Below are positions 44,638 to 52,245 of a DNA stretch of 60,913 nt, piece after piece; the first letter of the stretch is position 1; the number at the start of each line of letters is the position of its first letter. Source of the stretch: Burkholderia aenigmatica (GTDB lineage: Bacteria > Pseudomonadota > Gammaproteobacteria > Burkholderiales > Burkholderiaceae); contig NZ_CABVQC010000060.1 in the NCBI RefSeq assembly GCF_902499175.1, positions 1-60,913 of the forward strand. The letters are read 5' to 3'. The position numbers were made by a program, and so were the translations under genes. The notes beneath the pieces are model-generated. The model did no database searches, was not told the origin of the DNA, and saw only the letters and a program-made list of their open reading frames with translations.

Positions 44638-45168
44638 GTGGCTGACGAACTCCCCGACCTCATCGCTCCGCATCTCGACGTGCTGTTCTGCGGGATCAAC
44701 CCGGGCCTGACCGCGGCCGCGACCGGGCATCACTTCGCGGGGAGAAACAACCGCTTCTGGCGCGTGATCCATCTCGCGGGCTTCACGCCGGCGGAAATTT
44801 CGCCGCAGGACGATCACGCGATACTCCGGTATGGCTGCGGCCTGACGGCGGTGGTGAAGCGGCCGACCGCGAGTGCCGATCAGCTTTCGCGCGCGGAATT
44901 TGTCGCCGCGGCCGCGGCGTTCGAGCAGAAGATCGGGCGTTACCAGCCGCGCTTCGTCGCTTTTCTCGGCAAGGTTGCGTACTCGACGCTGTCGGGGCAG
45001 CGCGAAATCGCTTGGGGGCTGCAACCGGCCCGCATGCAGGGGGCGAGTGTCTGGGTGCTTCCCAATCCGAGCGGGAGAAATCTCGCGTTCAGCCTCGACG
45101 AACTGGTCGATGCGTACCGCCAGCTTCATCTGGCCGCGACGACGGCGGCGCAGCATGCGGCGCAATAA
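44638..45168 (+). CDS. mug: G/U mismatch-specific DNA glycosylase (Mug family)
   Basis: Removes uracil or ethenocytosine from mismatched duplex DNA. 176 residues from the GTG at 44638. Motif 1 is LFCGINPGLTAAATGHHFAG, carrying the catalytic Asn, and motif 2 is VLPNPSGRNLAF. The start is uncertain: no ATG is in frame, GTG has AGG 6 bases upstream, and a TTG further upstream is possible. It overlaps the next gene by 14 bases. Confidence 0.87.
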   Translation: MADELPDLIAPHLDVLFCGINPGLTAAATGHHFAGRNNRFWRVIHLAGFTPAEISPQDDHAILRYGCGLTAVVKRPTASADQLSRAEFVAAAAAFEQKIGRYQPRFVAFLGKVAYSTLSGQREIAWGLQPARMQGASVWVLPNPSGRNLAFSLDELVDAYRQLHLAATTAAQHAAQ

Positions 45169-45778
45169 GCCCGCTTCGCTCTGGCCGGGCTCCGTGCTGC
45201 CGCGTGCGTTCTTCGACCGCGTGGCTACCGACGTCGCGCCGCAACTGCTCAACAAGATCCTCGCGGCAGCGGACGGCCGGGCCGGCCGCATCGTCGAAGT
45301 GGAAGCCTATGCCGGCGCGATCGACCCGGCCGCGCATACCTATCGCGGCAGGACGCCGCGCAATGCGACGATGTTCGGGCCGCCGGGGTACCTGTACGTC
45401 TATTTTACGTATGGCATGCACTGGTGCTGCAACTGTGTGTGCGGCCCGGACGGCACGGGTACGGGTGTGCTGATTCGCGCACTGGAGCCGCTGCACGGAC
45501 TCGAGCAGATGCAGGCGGCGCGGCCGCCGCAGACGCCCGATCGCGACCTGTGCCGCGGGCCGGCGCGGCTGACCCAGGCGATGGGGATCGGCGGCGCGCA
45601 GGACGGCGTCGATCTGGTCGATGCGCGCGAAGGGTTCGCGATCGTCGACGACGGCATGGCGCCGCCCGCGAATCTGGCGGGCGGGCCGCGCATCGGCATT
45701 CGCGTCGGCCAGGATCTTCCGTGGCGGTGGTGCGTGCCTGGCAACCGGTACGTGTCGGGGGCCCTGCCGCGCAGCTGA
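45155..45778 (+). CDS. DNA-3-methyladenine glycosylase (AAG/MPG family)
   Basis: Removes alkylated purines such as 3-methyladenine and hypoxanthine. 207 residues. Diagnostic features: RIVEVEAYAG with the catalytic Glu, AHTYRGRTPRNATMFGPPGY, LYVYFTYGMHWC and the C-terminal GPRIGIRVGQDLPWRW. The ATG lies within the last codons of mug (14-base overlap), so the two glycosylases are almost certainly co-translated. Confidence 0.93.
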   Translation: MRRNKPASLWPGSVLPRAFFDRVATDVAPQLLNKILAAADGRAGRIVEVEAYAGAIDPAAHTYRGRTPRNATMFGPPGYLYVYFTYGMHWCCNCVCGPDGTGTGVLIRALEPLHGLEQMQAARPPQTPDRDLCRGPARLTQAMGIGGAQDGVDLVDAREGFAIVDDGMAPPANLAGGPRIGIRVGQDLPWRWCVPGNRYVSGALPRS

Positions 45779-45878
45779 TGCGTGCCGTACACAGTCGCAC
45801 GCAATTCGACCTGCGTCACGCGGCCGCCATGATTGACCGGCTAAGCTGGTTCTTTCGACGTTCGATCGAGGGGACACC

Positions 45879-46643
45879 ATGCGGCGGGTCGTATTCAACC
45901 AGAAAGGCGGCGTGGGCAAATCGACGATCGTCTGCAACCTGGCGGCGATCAGCGCGAGCGAAGGGCTGCGCACGCTCGTCATCGACCTCGATGCGCAGGC
46001 GAACTCCACACGCTACCTGCTCGGCGATGCCGCGGCCGACGCGCAGCCGGGCGTCGCCGATTTCTTCGAAACCGCGCTGACCTTCAACTTCCGTCCGGTC
46101 GACGTCGCATCGTTCATCCATCCGACCCCGTTCGAAGGGCTCGACGTGATGCCCGCGCATCCGGATCTCGACACGCTGCACGGCAAGCTCGAATCGCGTT
46201 ACAAGATCTACAAGCTGCGCGACGCGCTGAACGAGCTCGACACCTACGACGCCGTGTACATCGACACGCCACCCGCGCTGAATTTCTATACGCGCTCCGC
46301 GTTGATCGCGGTCGAGCGCTGCCTGATCCCGTTCGACTGCGACGATTTCTCGCGCCGCGCGCTGTACACGCTGCTCGAGAACGTGAAGGAAATCCAGCAG
46401 GACCACAACGCGGCGCTCGAGGTGGAAGGGATCGTGATCAACCAGTTCCAGCCGCGGGCGAGCCTGCCGCAGCGGCTGGTCGACGAGCTCGTCGAAGAAG
46501 GGCTGCCGGTGCTCGCGTCGAGGCTGTCGGCGTCGGTGAAGATCCGCGAGTCGCATCAGCAGTCGAAGCCGGTGATCCATCTGGAACCCGGGCACAAGCT
46601 CGCGCAGGAGTTCCTCGCGCTGCATCGCGAACTGGCCGGCTGA
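45879..46643 (+). CDS. Orphan ParA/MinD-family ATPase
   Basis: 254-residue deviant Walker ATPase. KGGVGKST is at residues 9-16, with signature Lys9 and Lys14. Switch I is LDAQANSTRYLLG and Walker B VYIDTPPALN. It has no N-terminal helix-turn-helix, and no parB, minE or parS partner is nearby, so it is not a standard chromosome-partition gene. Orphan ParA proteins often position plasmids, chemoreceptors or organelle-like bodies. Its neighbours are DNA glycosylases upstream and a phasin gene 504 bases downstream on the same strand. Cargo unknown. Confidence 0.85.
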   Translation: MRRVVFNQKGGVGKSTIVCNLAAISASEGLRTLVIDLDAQANSTRYLLGDAAADAQPGVADFFETALTFNFRPVDVASFIHPTPFEGLDVMPAHPDLDTLHGKLESRYKIYKLRDALNELDTYDAVYIDTPPALNFYTRSALIAVERCLIPFDCDDFSRRALYTLLENVKEIQQDHNAALEVEGIVINQFQPRASLPQRLVDELVEEGLPVLASRLSASVKIRESHQQSKPVIHLEPGHKLAQEFLALHRELAG

Positions 46644-47147
46644 TTTCGCGCCTGCCCGCTGGAGACGCGGCTGCATCACGCGGCCGTTTTCCATTACGAC
46701 CCGCAATTCATCCGATCATTGATCCCGTCATTAATAATCGCGGAAACGGTTTCATAATAAATCCAGAAAAAAACGATTACATAAGCGACCGCTCCATTTT
46801 CAATACGTCCCGGTTTTCTAATAAATGGAATAATGGATTGGTAAATGTTGCGCGACGTCATGATCCGCTATCCTGTAAAAAGGTAAAAATACATTGCGGG
46901 ACAGAGGGGTATGCGTTTTTTGTCTGCGCTATCGGCGCATCGCGCGTTCCAGCGGTCGCCTCGAATATAAATAAGGGTTTACACCTAGTATTAATGCCAT
47001 TTAATTGACAATTAATCGATCTAGAATGGGCTCCTTCAACTTCCCGTACTCAAATAAGTGACGGGTTGTCAATAAGGAAGTCTGCTGTCGATCCGGCTTC
47101 CAATTTTCTTTACGTCGTCTCTCGCATTGCTAACAGGAGCGTGCCCG
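46644..47147 (+). promoter_or_regulatory. AT-rich 504-base regulatory stretch before the phasin gene
   Basis: The most AT-rich stretch in the window; contains no convincing gene. It holds several TTTACA/TATAAA-like sequences, the palindrome at 47001-47015 and, at 47004-47009, TTGACA followed 11 bases later by TAGAAT, a spacing too short for a normal promoter. A 19-codon frame at 46910-46969 has a ribosome-binding site too close to its ATG. Strong or multiply regulated transcription of the phasin gene is a reasonable reading. Confidence 0.6.
47001..47015. promoter_or_regulatory. Perfect palindrome TTAATTG-A-CAATTAA upstream of the phasin gene
   Basis: Seven-base arms match exactly around one base, 133 bases before the phasin ATG and overlapping promoter-like sequence. 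It looks like an operator. A PHA-responsive repressor such as PhaR is a candidate by context only; its known sites are not identical in my memory. Confidence 0.4.
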
Positions 47148-47732
47148 ATGTCCGTATTTGCCCCCGAAAAACTCAACGCCGAATATCAATCCGGTATCGC
47201 CGCGTGGTTCGCGATTGCCCGTCCGGCGATCCAAGGTTTCGAGGCTGTCGTCGAACTCAACCTGCAAGCGGCCCGGACGGCGCTCGAGGAATATGAGGAC
47301 AAGCTGAAGAACGCGTTCAACAGCAGCAATCCGGCCGCGGGTTTCGCCCAGCAGGTCGCCGCGCCGCAGGAAGCGGCCGGCAAGGCCGTGTCGTATGGCC
47401 GCCATCTGTTCGACATCGCGGTGTCGACGCAGTCCGAATGGGCAAAGGTCGCGCAAGCGCAATACGAACAGAACGACAAGCGCCTGAAGGACGTGCTGGG
47501 CGAGCTGTCGAAGCATGCACCGGCCGGCTCGGCGCCGGTGGTGGCCGCGCTGAACTCGGCGCTGTCCGCGGCGACGGCCGCAGCCGACTCCGTGCGCGCA
47601 GCGACGGGCCAGGCGATCGAAGCGGCCCAGAGCGGCTTCGATGCGGTCAGCGAAACGGCAACGCGCGGCGCGAAGCAAACGGCTGCCGCCGCACGCAAGG
47701 ACGCAGCAGCCGCACGCGAATCGGCTTCGTAA
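47148..47732 (+). CDS. phaP: Phasin (PHA granule-associated protein)
   Basis: Small amphiphilic protein that coats polyhydroxyalkanoate granules. 194 residues, helical throughout. The phasin-2 type N-terminus includes FAPEKLNAEYQSGIAAWFAI, GFEAVVELNLQAARTALEEY and AVSYGRHLFDIAVSTQSEWA. The C-terminal third is a low-complexity alanine/lysine helix ending AARKDAAAARESAS. CAGGAG lies 8 bases before the ATG at 47148. Upstream of thiolase and reductase genes. Confidence 0.93.
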   Translation: MSVFAPEKLNAEYQSGIAAWFAIARPAIQGFEAVVELNLQAARTALEEYEDKLKNAFNSSNPAAGFAQQVAAPQEAAGKAVSYGRHLFDIAVSTQSEWAKVAQAQYEQNDKRLKDVLGELSKHAPAGSAPVVAALNSALSAATAAADSVRAATGQAIEAAQSGFDAVSETATRGAKQTAAAARKDAAAARESAS

Positions 47733-47753
47733 TCGCGTAGCCACGCAAGCACG

Positions 47754-47775
47754 TGTCGCGCACGCGCGCGACACG
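47754..47775. repeat. Hairpin after the phasin gene
   Basis: GTGTCGCG and CGCGACAC form a perfect 8-base stem around CACGCG, 21 bases after the phasin stop. There is no T-run. It may separate abundant phasin mRNA from the downstream thiolase message. The rest of 47733-48037 shows GC-rich short repeats but no gene. Confidence 0.55.
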
Positions 47776-48037
47776 ATTGATCGGCGCCGGATGGCGCCGG
47801 ACGCCGCGTGTGCCGCGTGGCGTTCGGCGAACGTCCGGTTTGCCGCAACGCGCCGGTGACCCGGCGAGCCGTACCGGTGTGCCGTCCGTGCGAACGGGTG
47901 CCGCTCGCCCGTACGGCGGCGTGCGACCGCTCTCGCGCCGGATGGCCCGGGATGCGCGAGCGCCAGCCGAGGCCGGCTCGCGCCGGTGTCAGAGCCGGTG
48001 TCGGAACGACGAACTGATTTCAATGCAGGAACTGGAC

Positions 48038-49219
48038 ATGACGGATGTAGTGATCGTATCGGCCGCGCGGACCGCGGTCGGCAAATTCGGCGGTTCGCTT
48101 GCGAAGATTGCGGCGCCGGAGCTGGGCGCGACGGTGATCCGCGCGGTGCTGGAGCGTGCGGGCGTGAAGCCCGAGCAGGTCAGCGAAGTGATCATGGGTC
48201 AGGTGCTGACGGCGGGCTCGGGCCAGAACCCGGCGCGCCAGTCGCTGATCAAGGCCGGGCTGCCGACGGCCGTGCCGGGGATGACGATCAACAAGGTGTG
48301 CGGCTCGGGCCTGAAGGCCGTGATGCTGGCGGCGAACGCGATCGTCGCGGGCGACGCGGAGATCGTGATCGCGGGCGGCCAGGAGAACATGAGCGCGTCG
48401 CCGCACGTGCTGCCGGGCTCGCGCGACGGCTTCCGGATGGGCGATGCGAAGCTGGTCGACACGATGATCGTCGACGGCCTGTGGGACGTGTACAACCAAT
48501 ACCACATGGGCATCACGGCGGAGAACGTCGCGAAGGAATACGGGATCACGCGCGAAGAGCAGGACGCATTCGCGGCGCTGTCGCAGAACAAGGCGGAAGC
48601 CGCGCAGAAGGCCGGTCGCTTCGACGACGAGATCGTGCCGGTGGCGATTCCGCAACGCAAGGGCGAGCCGCTGCAGTTCGCCACCGATGAATTCGTGCGT
48701 CACGGCGTGACGGCGGACTCGCTGGCCGGGCTGAAGCCGGCGTTCTCGAAGGACGGCTCGGTGACGGCGGCGAACGCGTCGGGGCTGAACGACGGCGCGG
48801 CGGCGGTGCTGGTGATGTCGGCGCAAAAGGCGGCGGCGCTGGGTCTGACGCCGCTGGCGCGGATCAAGGCGTACGCGAACGCGGGCGTGGATCCGAGCGT
48901 GATGGGGATGGGCCCGGTGCCGGCGTCGCGCCGTGCGTTGGAGCGCGCGGGCTGGACGCCGGGCGACCTGGACCTGATGGAGATCAACGAGGCATTTGCG
49001 GCGCAGGCGCTGGCGGTGCACAAGCAGATGGGCTGGGACACGTCGAAGGTGAACGTGAACGGCGGGGCGATCGCGATCGGGCACCCGATCGGCGCGTCGG
49101 GCTGCCGGATCCTGGTGACGCTGCTGCACGAGATGGCCAAGCGCGACGCGAAGCGCGGGCTGGCGTCGCTGTGCATCGGCGGCGGGATGGGCGTCGCGCT
49201 CGCGGTCGAGCGCGCGTGA
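48038..49219 (+). CDS. phaA: Acetyl-CoA C-acetyltransferase (beta-ketothiolase)
   Basis: Condenses two acetyl-CoA to acetoacetyl-CoA, the first PHB step. 393 residues, exactly the PhaA length. Catalytic Cys88 in NKVCGSGLKA, His349 in AIAIGHPIGASG and Cys379 in SLCIGGGMG. AGGA lies 8 bases before the ATG. Genes of this family also serve acetoacetate metabolism (AtoB); the phasin and reductase neighbours favour PHB. Confidence 0.93.
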   Translation: MTDVVIVSAARTAVGKFGGSLAKIAAPELGATVIRAVLERAGVKPEQVSEVIMGQVLTAGSGQNPARQSLIKAGLPTAVPGMTINKVCGSGLKAVMLAANAIVAGDAEIVIAGGQENMSASPHVLPGSRDGFRMGDAKLVDTMIVDGLWDVYNQYHMGITAENVAKEYGITREEQDAFAALSQNKAEAAQKAGRFDDEIVPVAIPQRKGEPLQFATDEFVRHGVTADSLAGLKPAFSKDGSVTAANASGLNDGAAAVLVMSAQKAAALGLTPLARIKAYANAGVDPSVMGMGPVPASRRALERAGWTPGDLDLMEINEAFAAQALAVHKQMGWDTSKVNVNGGAIAIGHPIGASGCRILVTLLHEMAKRDAKRGLASLCIGGGMGVALAVERA

Positions 49220-49434
49220 GCAGGGCCTGACACACGTCCCGCGTGTGGCGCCTGCCGGCGCCGCATGCGGGCGAAGCGGTTTTCGCGCACAACAAGCCGT
49301 GAACAACAAGCGCGAGGTGCCGGTGCGTGCCGCGCCCGCGATGCGGGCGGCTCGCATCGAAGCGGCGGGGCGGCAGCAGGTGCGATGCCGTCGCCCCGCC
49401 TTCATCGATTACTTTTCTGTCGGTAATTTATAGG

Positions 49435-50178
49435 ATGACTAAGCGAATTGCAGTTGTGACTGGTGGAATGGGCGGCCTCGGCGAAGCGGTCAGCATCAGG
49501 TTGAACGACGCGGGCCACCGGGTAGTCGTCACGTATTCGCCGAACAACACCGGCGCGGACCGCTGGCTGACCGAGATGCATGCGGCCGGCCGCGAGTTCC
49601 ACGCGTACCCGGTGGACGTGGCCGATCACGATTCGTGCCAGCAATGCATCGAGAAGATCGTGCGGGACGTCGGCCCGGTCGACATTCTCGTGAACAACGC
49701 GGGCATCACGCGCGACATGACGCTGCGCAAGCTCGACAAGGTCAACTGGGATGCGGTGATCCGCACCAACCTCGATTCCGTGTTCAACATGACGAAGCCG
49801 GTCTGCGAAAGCATGGTCGAGCGCGGCTGGGGCCGCATCGTCAACATCTCGTCGGTGAACGGCTCCAAAGGCTCGGTCGGCCAGACCAACTACGCGGCCG
49901 CGAAGGCGGGCATGCACGGCTTCACGAAATCGCTCGCACTCGAAATCGCGCGCAAGGGCGTGACGGTGAACACGGTGTCGCCGGGCTACCTCGCGACGAA
50001 GATGGTCACGGCGATCCCGCAGGACATCCTCGACTCGAAGATCCTCCCGCAGATTCCGGCGGGCCGGCTCGGCAAGCCCGAGGAAGTTGCGGCGCTGGTC
50101 GCTTACCTGTGCTCGGAGGAGGCCGGCTTCGTGACGGGCTCCAACATCGCGATCAACGGCGGGCAGCACATGCACTGA
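49435..50178 (+). CDS. phaB: Acetoacetyl-CoA reductase
   Basis: NADPH-dependent reduction of acetoacetyl-CoA to (R)-3-hydroxybutyryl-CoA. 247-residue short-chain dehydrogenase. Rossmann motif VTGGMGGLGEAV; catalytic Ser140, Tyr153 and Lys157 in ISSVNGSKGSVGQTNYAAAK; NNAGITRD. The ribosome-binding site is weak (TATAGG directly before the ATG). It follows phaA by 215 bases and is the last of the PHA genes seen; no phaC synthase or phaR is in the window. Confidence 0.94.
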   Translation: MTKRIAVVTGGMGGLGEAVSIRLNDAGHRVVVTYSPNNTGADRWLTEMHAAGREFHAYPVDVADHDSCQQCIEKIVRDVGPVDILVNNAGITRDMTLRKLDKVNWDAVIRTNLDSVFNMTKPVCESMVERGWGRIVNISSVNGSKGSVGQTNYAAAKAGMHGFTKSLALEIARKGVTVNTVSPGYLATKMVTAIPQDILDSKILPQIPAGRLGKPEEVAALVAYLCSEEAGFVTGSNIAINGGQHMH

Positions 50179-50302
50179 CGCGCAGTGGCGCGGCGGTCCG
50201 GCGCTCCGGCGGCGTGCGCGCACGTACCGGGCCGCGTTCCGCACTATCCAGCGCCAGGGCGGCGGCAGGTGCGCCGCTTCGGCTTTGCATTCCGGAGAAG
50301 GC

Positions 50303-50509
50303 ATGGGCGACACCTGGATGGGACTCGCGATCGGCGGCACGGCACTGGCCGTCGCGCTGACGATGGCGATCTCGCTCTACTGGCTCGAGCGGCGCCGTGC
50401 GCGGCTGCTGCGGAACTTCGATCATCGCGATTGCTGGCTCGTCGCGTACGGCAGGTGCTTCGCGCGTGTGCGGGCCTGGCCGGCACGCCGCCTGCGCGGC
50501 GCGCGTTGA
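50303..50509 (+). CDS. Small single-span membrane protein, unknown function
   Basis: 68 residues: one hydrophobic helix (MGLAIGGTALAVALTMAISL) followed by an arginine-rich cytosolic tail (ERRRARLLRNFDHRD). GGAGAAGG stands a few bases before the ATG at 50303, supporting real translation. It lies 124 bases after phaB on the same strand. I do not recognise a family. Confidence 0.55.
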   Translation: MGDTWMGLAIGGTALAVALTMAISLYWLERRRARLLRNFDHRDCWLVAYGRCFARVRAWPARRLRGAR

Positions 50510-50596
50510 CGACCGCATTGCGGTAGTGACGCGTCACGATTGACGAGCGGTCACGCATCGCGCGCATGCCATAGGCGAGGCGCGCGATGCCCTTGA

Positions 50597-50887
50597 TCAA
50601 TCGCTCTTTCCACCCGACTCGCCCGAGTCGTTCTTGTGGAAGATCCGCTTCGTCGTGCGCTTGGTGGCATCCCAGCCTTCGCGCGACGCGTGTGCGACCC
50701 CGTGCCCGACCGCCTTCGCGGCGCTCGCGGTCGCGTGGCCGAAGCTGCGGGCCGCCTCGCCGGTCTTGTGCGCAGCTTCCTTCGAATCGCGCTTGATGTC
50801 CTGCTTCACTTCCGACATGTCCGCGTGCGCGATCGGGCTGATCAGCGCCAGAACGAGCGCGGTCCCAATGAACTGACGAATTTTCAC
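50597..50887 (-). CDS. Small exported Ala/Lys-rich protein, unknown function
   Basis: 96 residues from a GTG at 50887, with GAGAAGGAAA about 10 bases upstream. A clear signal peptide (IRQFIGTALVLALISPIAHA) is followed by a charged, alanine-rich helical region with repeated EAAHKTGEAARSFGHATASA-type motifs resembling LEA-like stress proteins. It ends in a Lys/Gly/Ser tail. It lies 31 bases after the last polyene-operon gene and may be its final member. Confidence 0.65.
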   Translation of the reverse strand: MKIRQFIGTALVLALISPIAHADMSEVKQDIKRDSKEAAHKTGEAARSFGHATASAAKAVGHGVAHASREGWDATKRTTKRIFHKNDSGESGGKSD

Positions 50888-50918
50888 GACCAGGTTTCCT
50901 TCTCTTGAGTAAGCGGCT

Positions 50919-51422
50919 TCATCGACGATGCGCATTGCCGGCTGGGGCCGGGCGAAACGTGCCGGCTGCCGACGCGTCGAGCATCACTGCCGCGCGGCCG
51001 GACAGCAGCACGCGCTCGCCGCAGCGCAGCGCGAAGCCGTACAGCACCGAGCGGGCGTCGCCGCTCACGCGCTCCGCTTCGACGACGAGCGGCTGCGCGA
51101 ACGTGTCGAGCCGGTCGACGAACGCATCGACGTTGCGCACGCTCGCGAGATAGCCGACACGCGGGCGCGCGTCGTGCGTAACGAGCAGCGCGCCGTGCAC
51201 GGCCATCGCTTGCGCCGCGTATTCGATGCCGCAGACCGATGCGAGCCGGCCGTGCGTGCGCAGCGGGTTGTGCGGATCGCGGTGGCTCGTCGCGGTGCAG
51301 CGGATGCGGTCGGCATTCCACGCATCGACCGTCTCGAGCACGCACATCGCGCCGTCGTGCGGAATGTGCGCGGCGATCCACGCGTGGTCGAGCGGCGGCG
51401 CGAGCGGGATCGTCGCGGTCAT
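50919..51422 (-). CDS. Hotdog-fold 3-hydroxyacyl-ACP dehydratase (ApeP-like)
   Basis: Expected to dehydrate 3-hydroxyacyl intermediates during conjugated polyene synthesis. 167 residues. The hotdog signature HIPHDGAMCVLETVDAW and later RLASVCGIEYAAQAMAVHGA match the COG4706-type dehydratases of aryl-polyene clusters. The start overlaps the chain-length-factor stop by one base (TGATG). Specific substrate inferred from neighbours. Confidence 0.85.
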   Translation of the reverse strand: MTATIPLAPPLDHAWIAAHIPHDGAMCVLETVDAWNADRIRCTATSHRDPHNPLRTHGRLASVCGIEYAAQAMAVHGALLVTHDARPRVGYLASVRNVDAFVDRLDTFAQPLVVEAERVSGDARSVLYGFALRCGERVLLSGRAAVMLDASAAGTFRPAPAGNAHRR

Positions 51423-52237
51423 CACGCACGCTCCGTGAACGTATCCGGCATCGCGACATCGACCTGCACGCGTGTGTCGGCGAGGTAGTCGAGCACGACG
51501 CGTGTCGAACGCTGCGCGGCGAGTGCATCGAGCAGCGGCAGCACGCGCGCGGCCGGATTGCTGGCGCGCAGCGCGTCGAGTTCGGCATGCGCGAGCGTCG
51601 TGGCGGGCGCGTCGGTGAGTTGCACGTCGATGCGGGCGAGCGCGCGTTCGCTTGCGTCGGGCGCGAGCACGAGCGCCACGCCGAATGCGTCGCCGATCGG
51701 CCGCACCGCGCGCAGCGGTTCCGGATAGTCGGTGTCGTACGCGATCAGCAGCGTCGGCACGCGATCGACCGCGACCTGGCACAGGCTTTCGAGCAGGCCC
51801 GCGGCAAAGCTGCCGTCGTGCGCGCACAGCACGTTCGACGTCGCCATCGCGCGGGTCGCGATGCTCCAGTAGCCGGCCGGCGCGTTGTGCACGGAGTTGT
51901 GGAAGCGCGTCGGCGACAGCTGGCGATCGTCGCCGGCAAGGGTCTCGCAGATCGCGTGGCAATTCTGGCCGTCGCCGCCCGACGCGCTGAACACGGTCGC
52001 GAGCGTCGCGGCGTCGCGTCCGCTCGCGGCTACGGCTTCGTGGCCGGCCGCGAGCGCCACGCGCACGACGGGGCCCGTGCGGCGCCGTTCGGCCGACGGC
52101 AGGCCGGCCGGCGGCGGCAGTTCGGTGCGGGCCGGCGCATACGGCGTGCGGCCCGCGAGCACGTCGGCCGCGTGCGGCCAGTGGGGCAGTCCGGGGCCGA
52201 CGAGGCCGATGCTTTCGATGAAGGCGGTGAGTGTCAT
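51422..52237 (-). CDS. Beta-ketoacyl synthase chain-length factor (ApeC-like)
   Basis: 271 residues of thiolase fold shorter than a normal ketosynthase and without a Cys-His-His active site. Characteristic segment: FSASGGDGQNCHAICETLAG followed by RFHNSVHNAPAGYWSIATRA. Likely heterodimer partner setting polyene length with the ketosynthase encoded 8 bases upstream. Part of the overlapped operon. Confidence 0.87.
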   Translation of the reverse strand: MTLTAFIESIGLVGPGLPHWPHAADVLAGRTPYAPARTELPPPAGLPSAERRRTGPVVRVALAAGHEAVAASGRDAATLATVFSASGGDGQNCHAICETLAGDDRQLSPTRFHNSVHNAPAGYWSIATRAMATSNVLCAHDGSFAAGLLESLCQVAVDRVPTLLIAYDTDYPEPLRAVRPIGDAFGVALVLAPDASERALARIDVQLTDAPATTLAHAELDALRASNPAARVLPLLDALAAQRSTRVVLDYLADTRVQVDVAMPDTFTERA

Positions 52238-52245
52238 GGCGGGCC

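Noticed and set aside
46910..46969. A 19-codon frame with GAGGGG just before its ATG, upstream of the phasin gene
   Set aside because: Spacing of ribosome-binding site to ATG is only about two bases, composition is not informative, and it has no attenuator-like codon pattern.
47004..47027. TTGACA with TAGAAT as a promoter of the phasin gene
   Set aside because: The spacer is 11 bases, too short for sigma-70; kept only as part of the regulatory stretch.
48038..50178. Thiolase and reductase as part of the polyene operon (ketoreductase)
   Set aside because: They lie on the opposite strand, match PhaA and PhaB in length and motifs, and follow a phasin gene.
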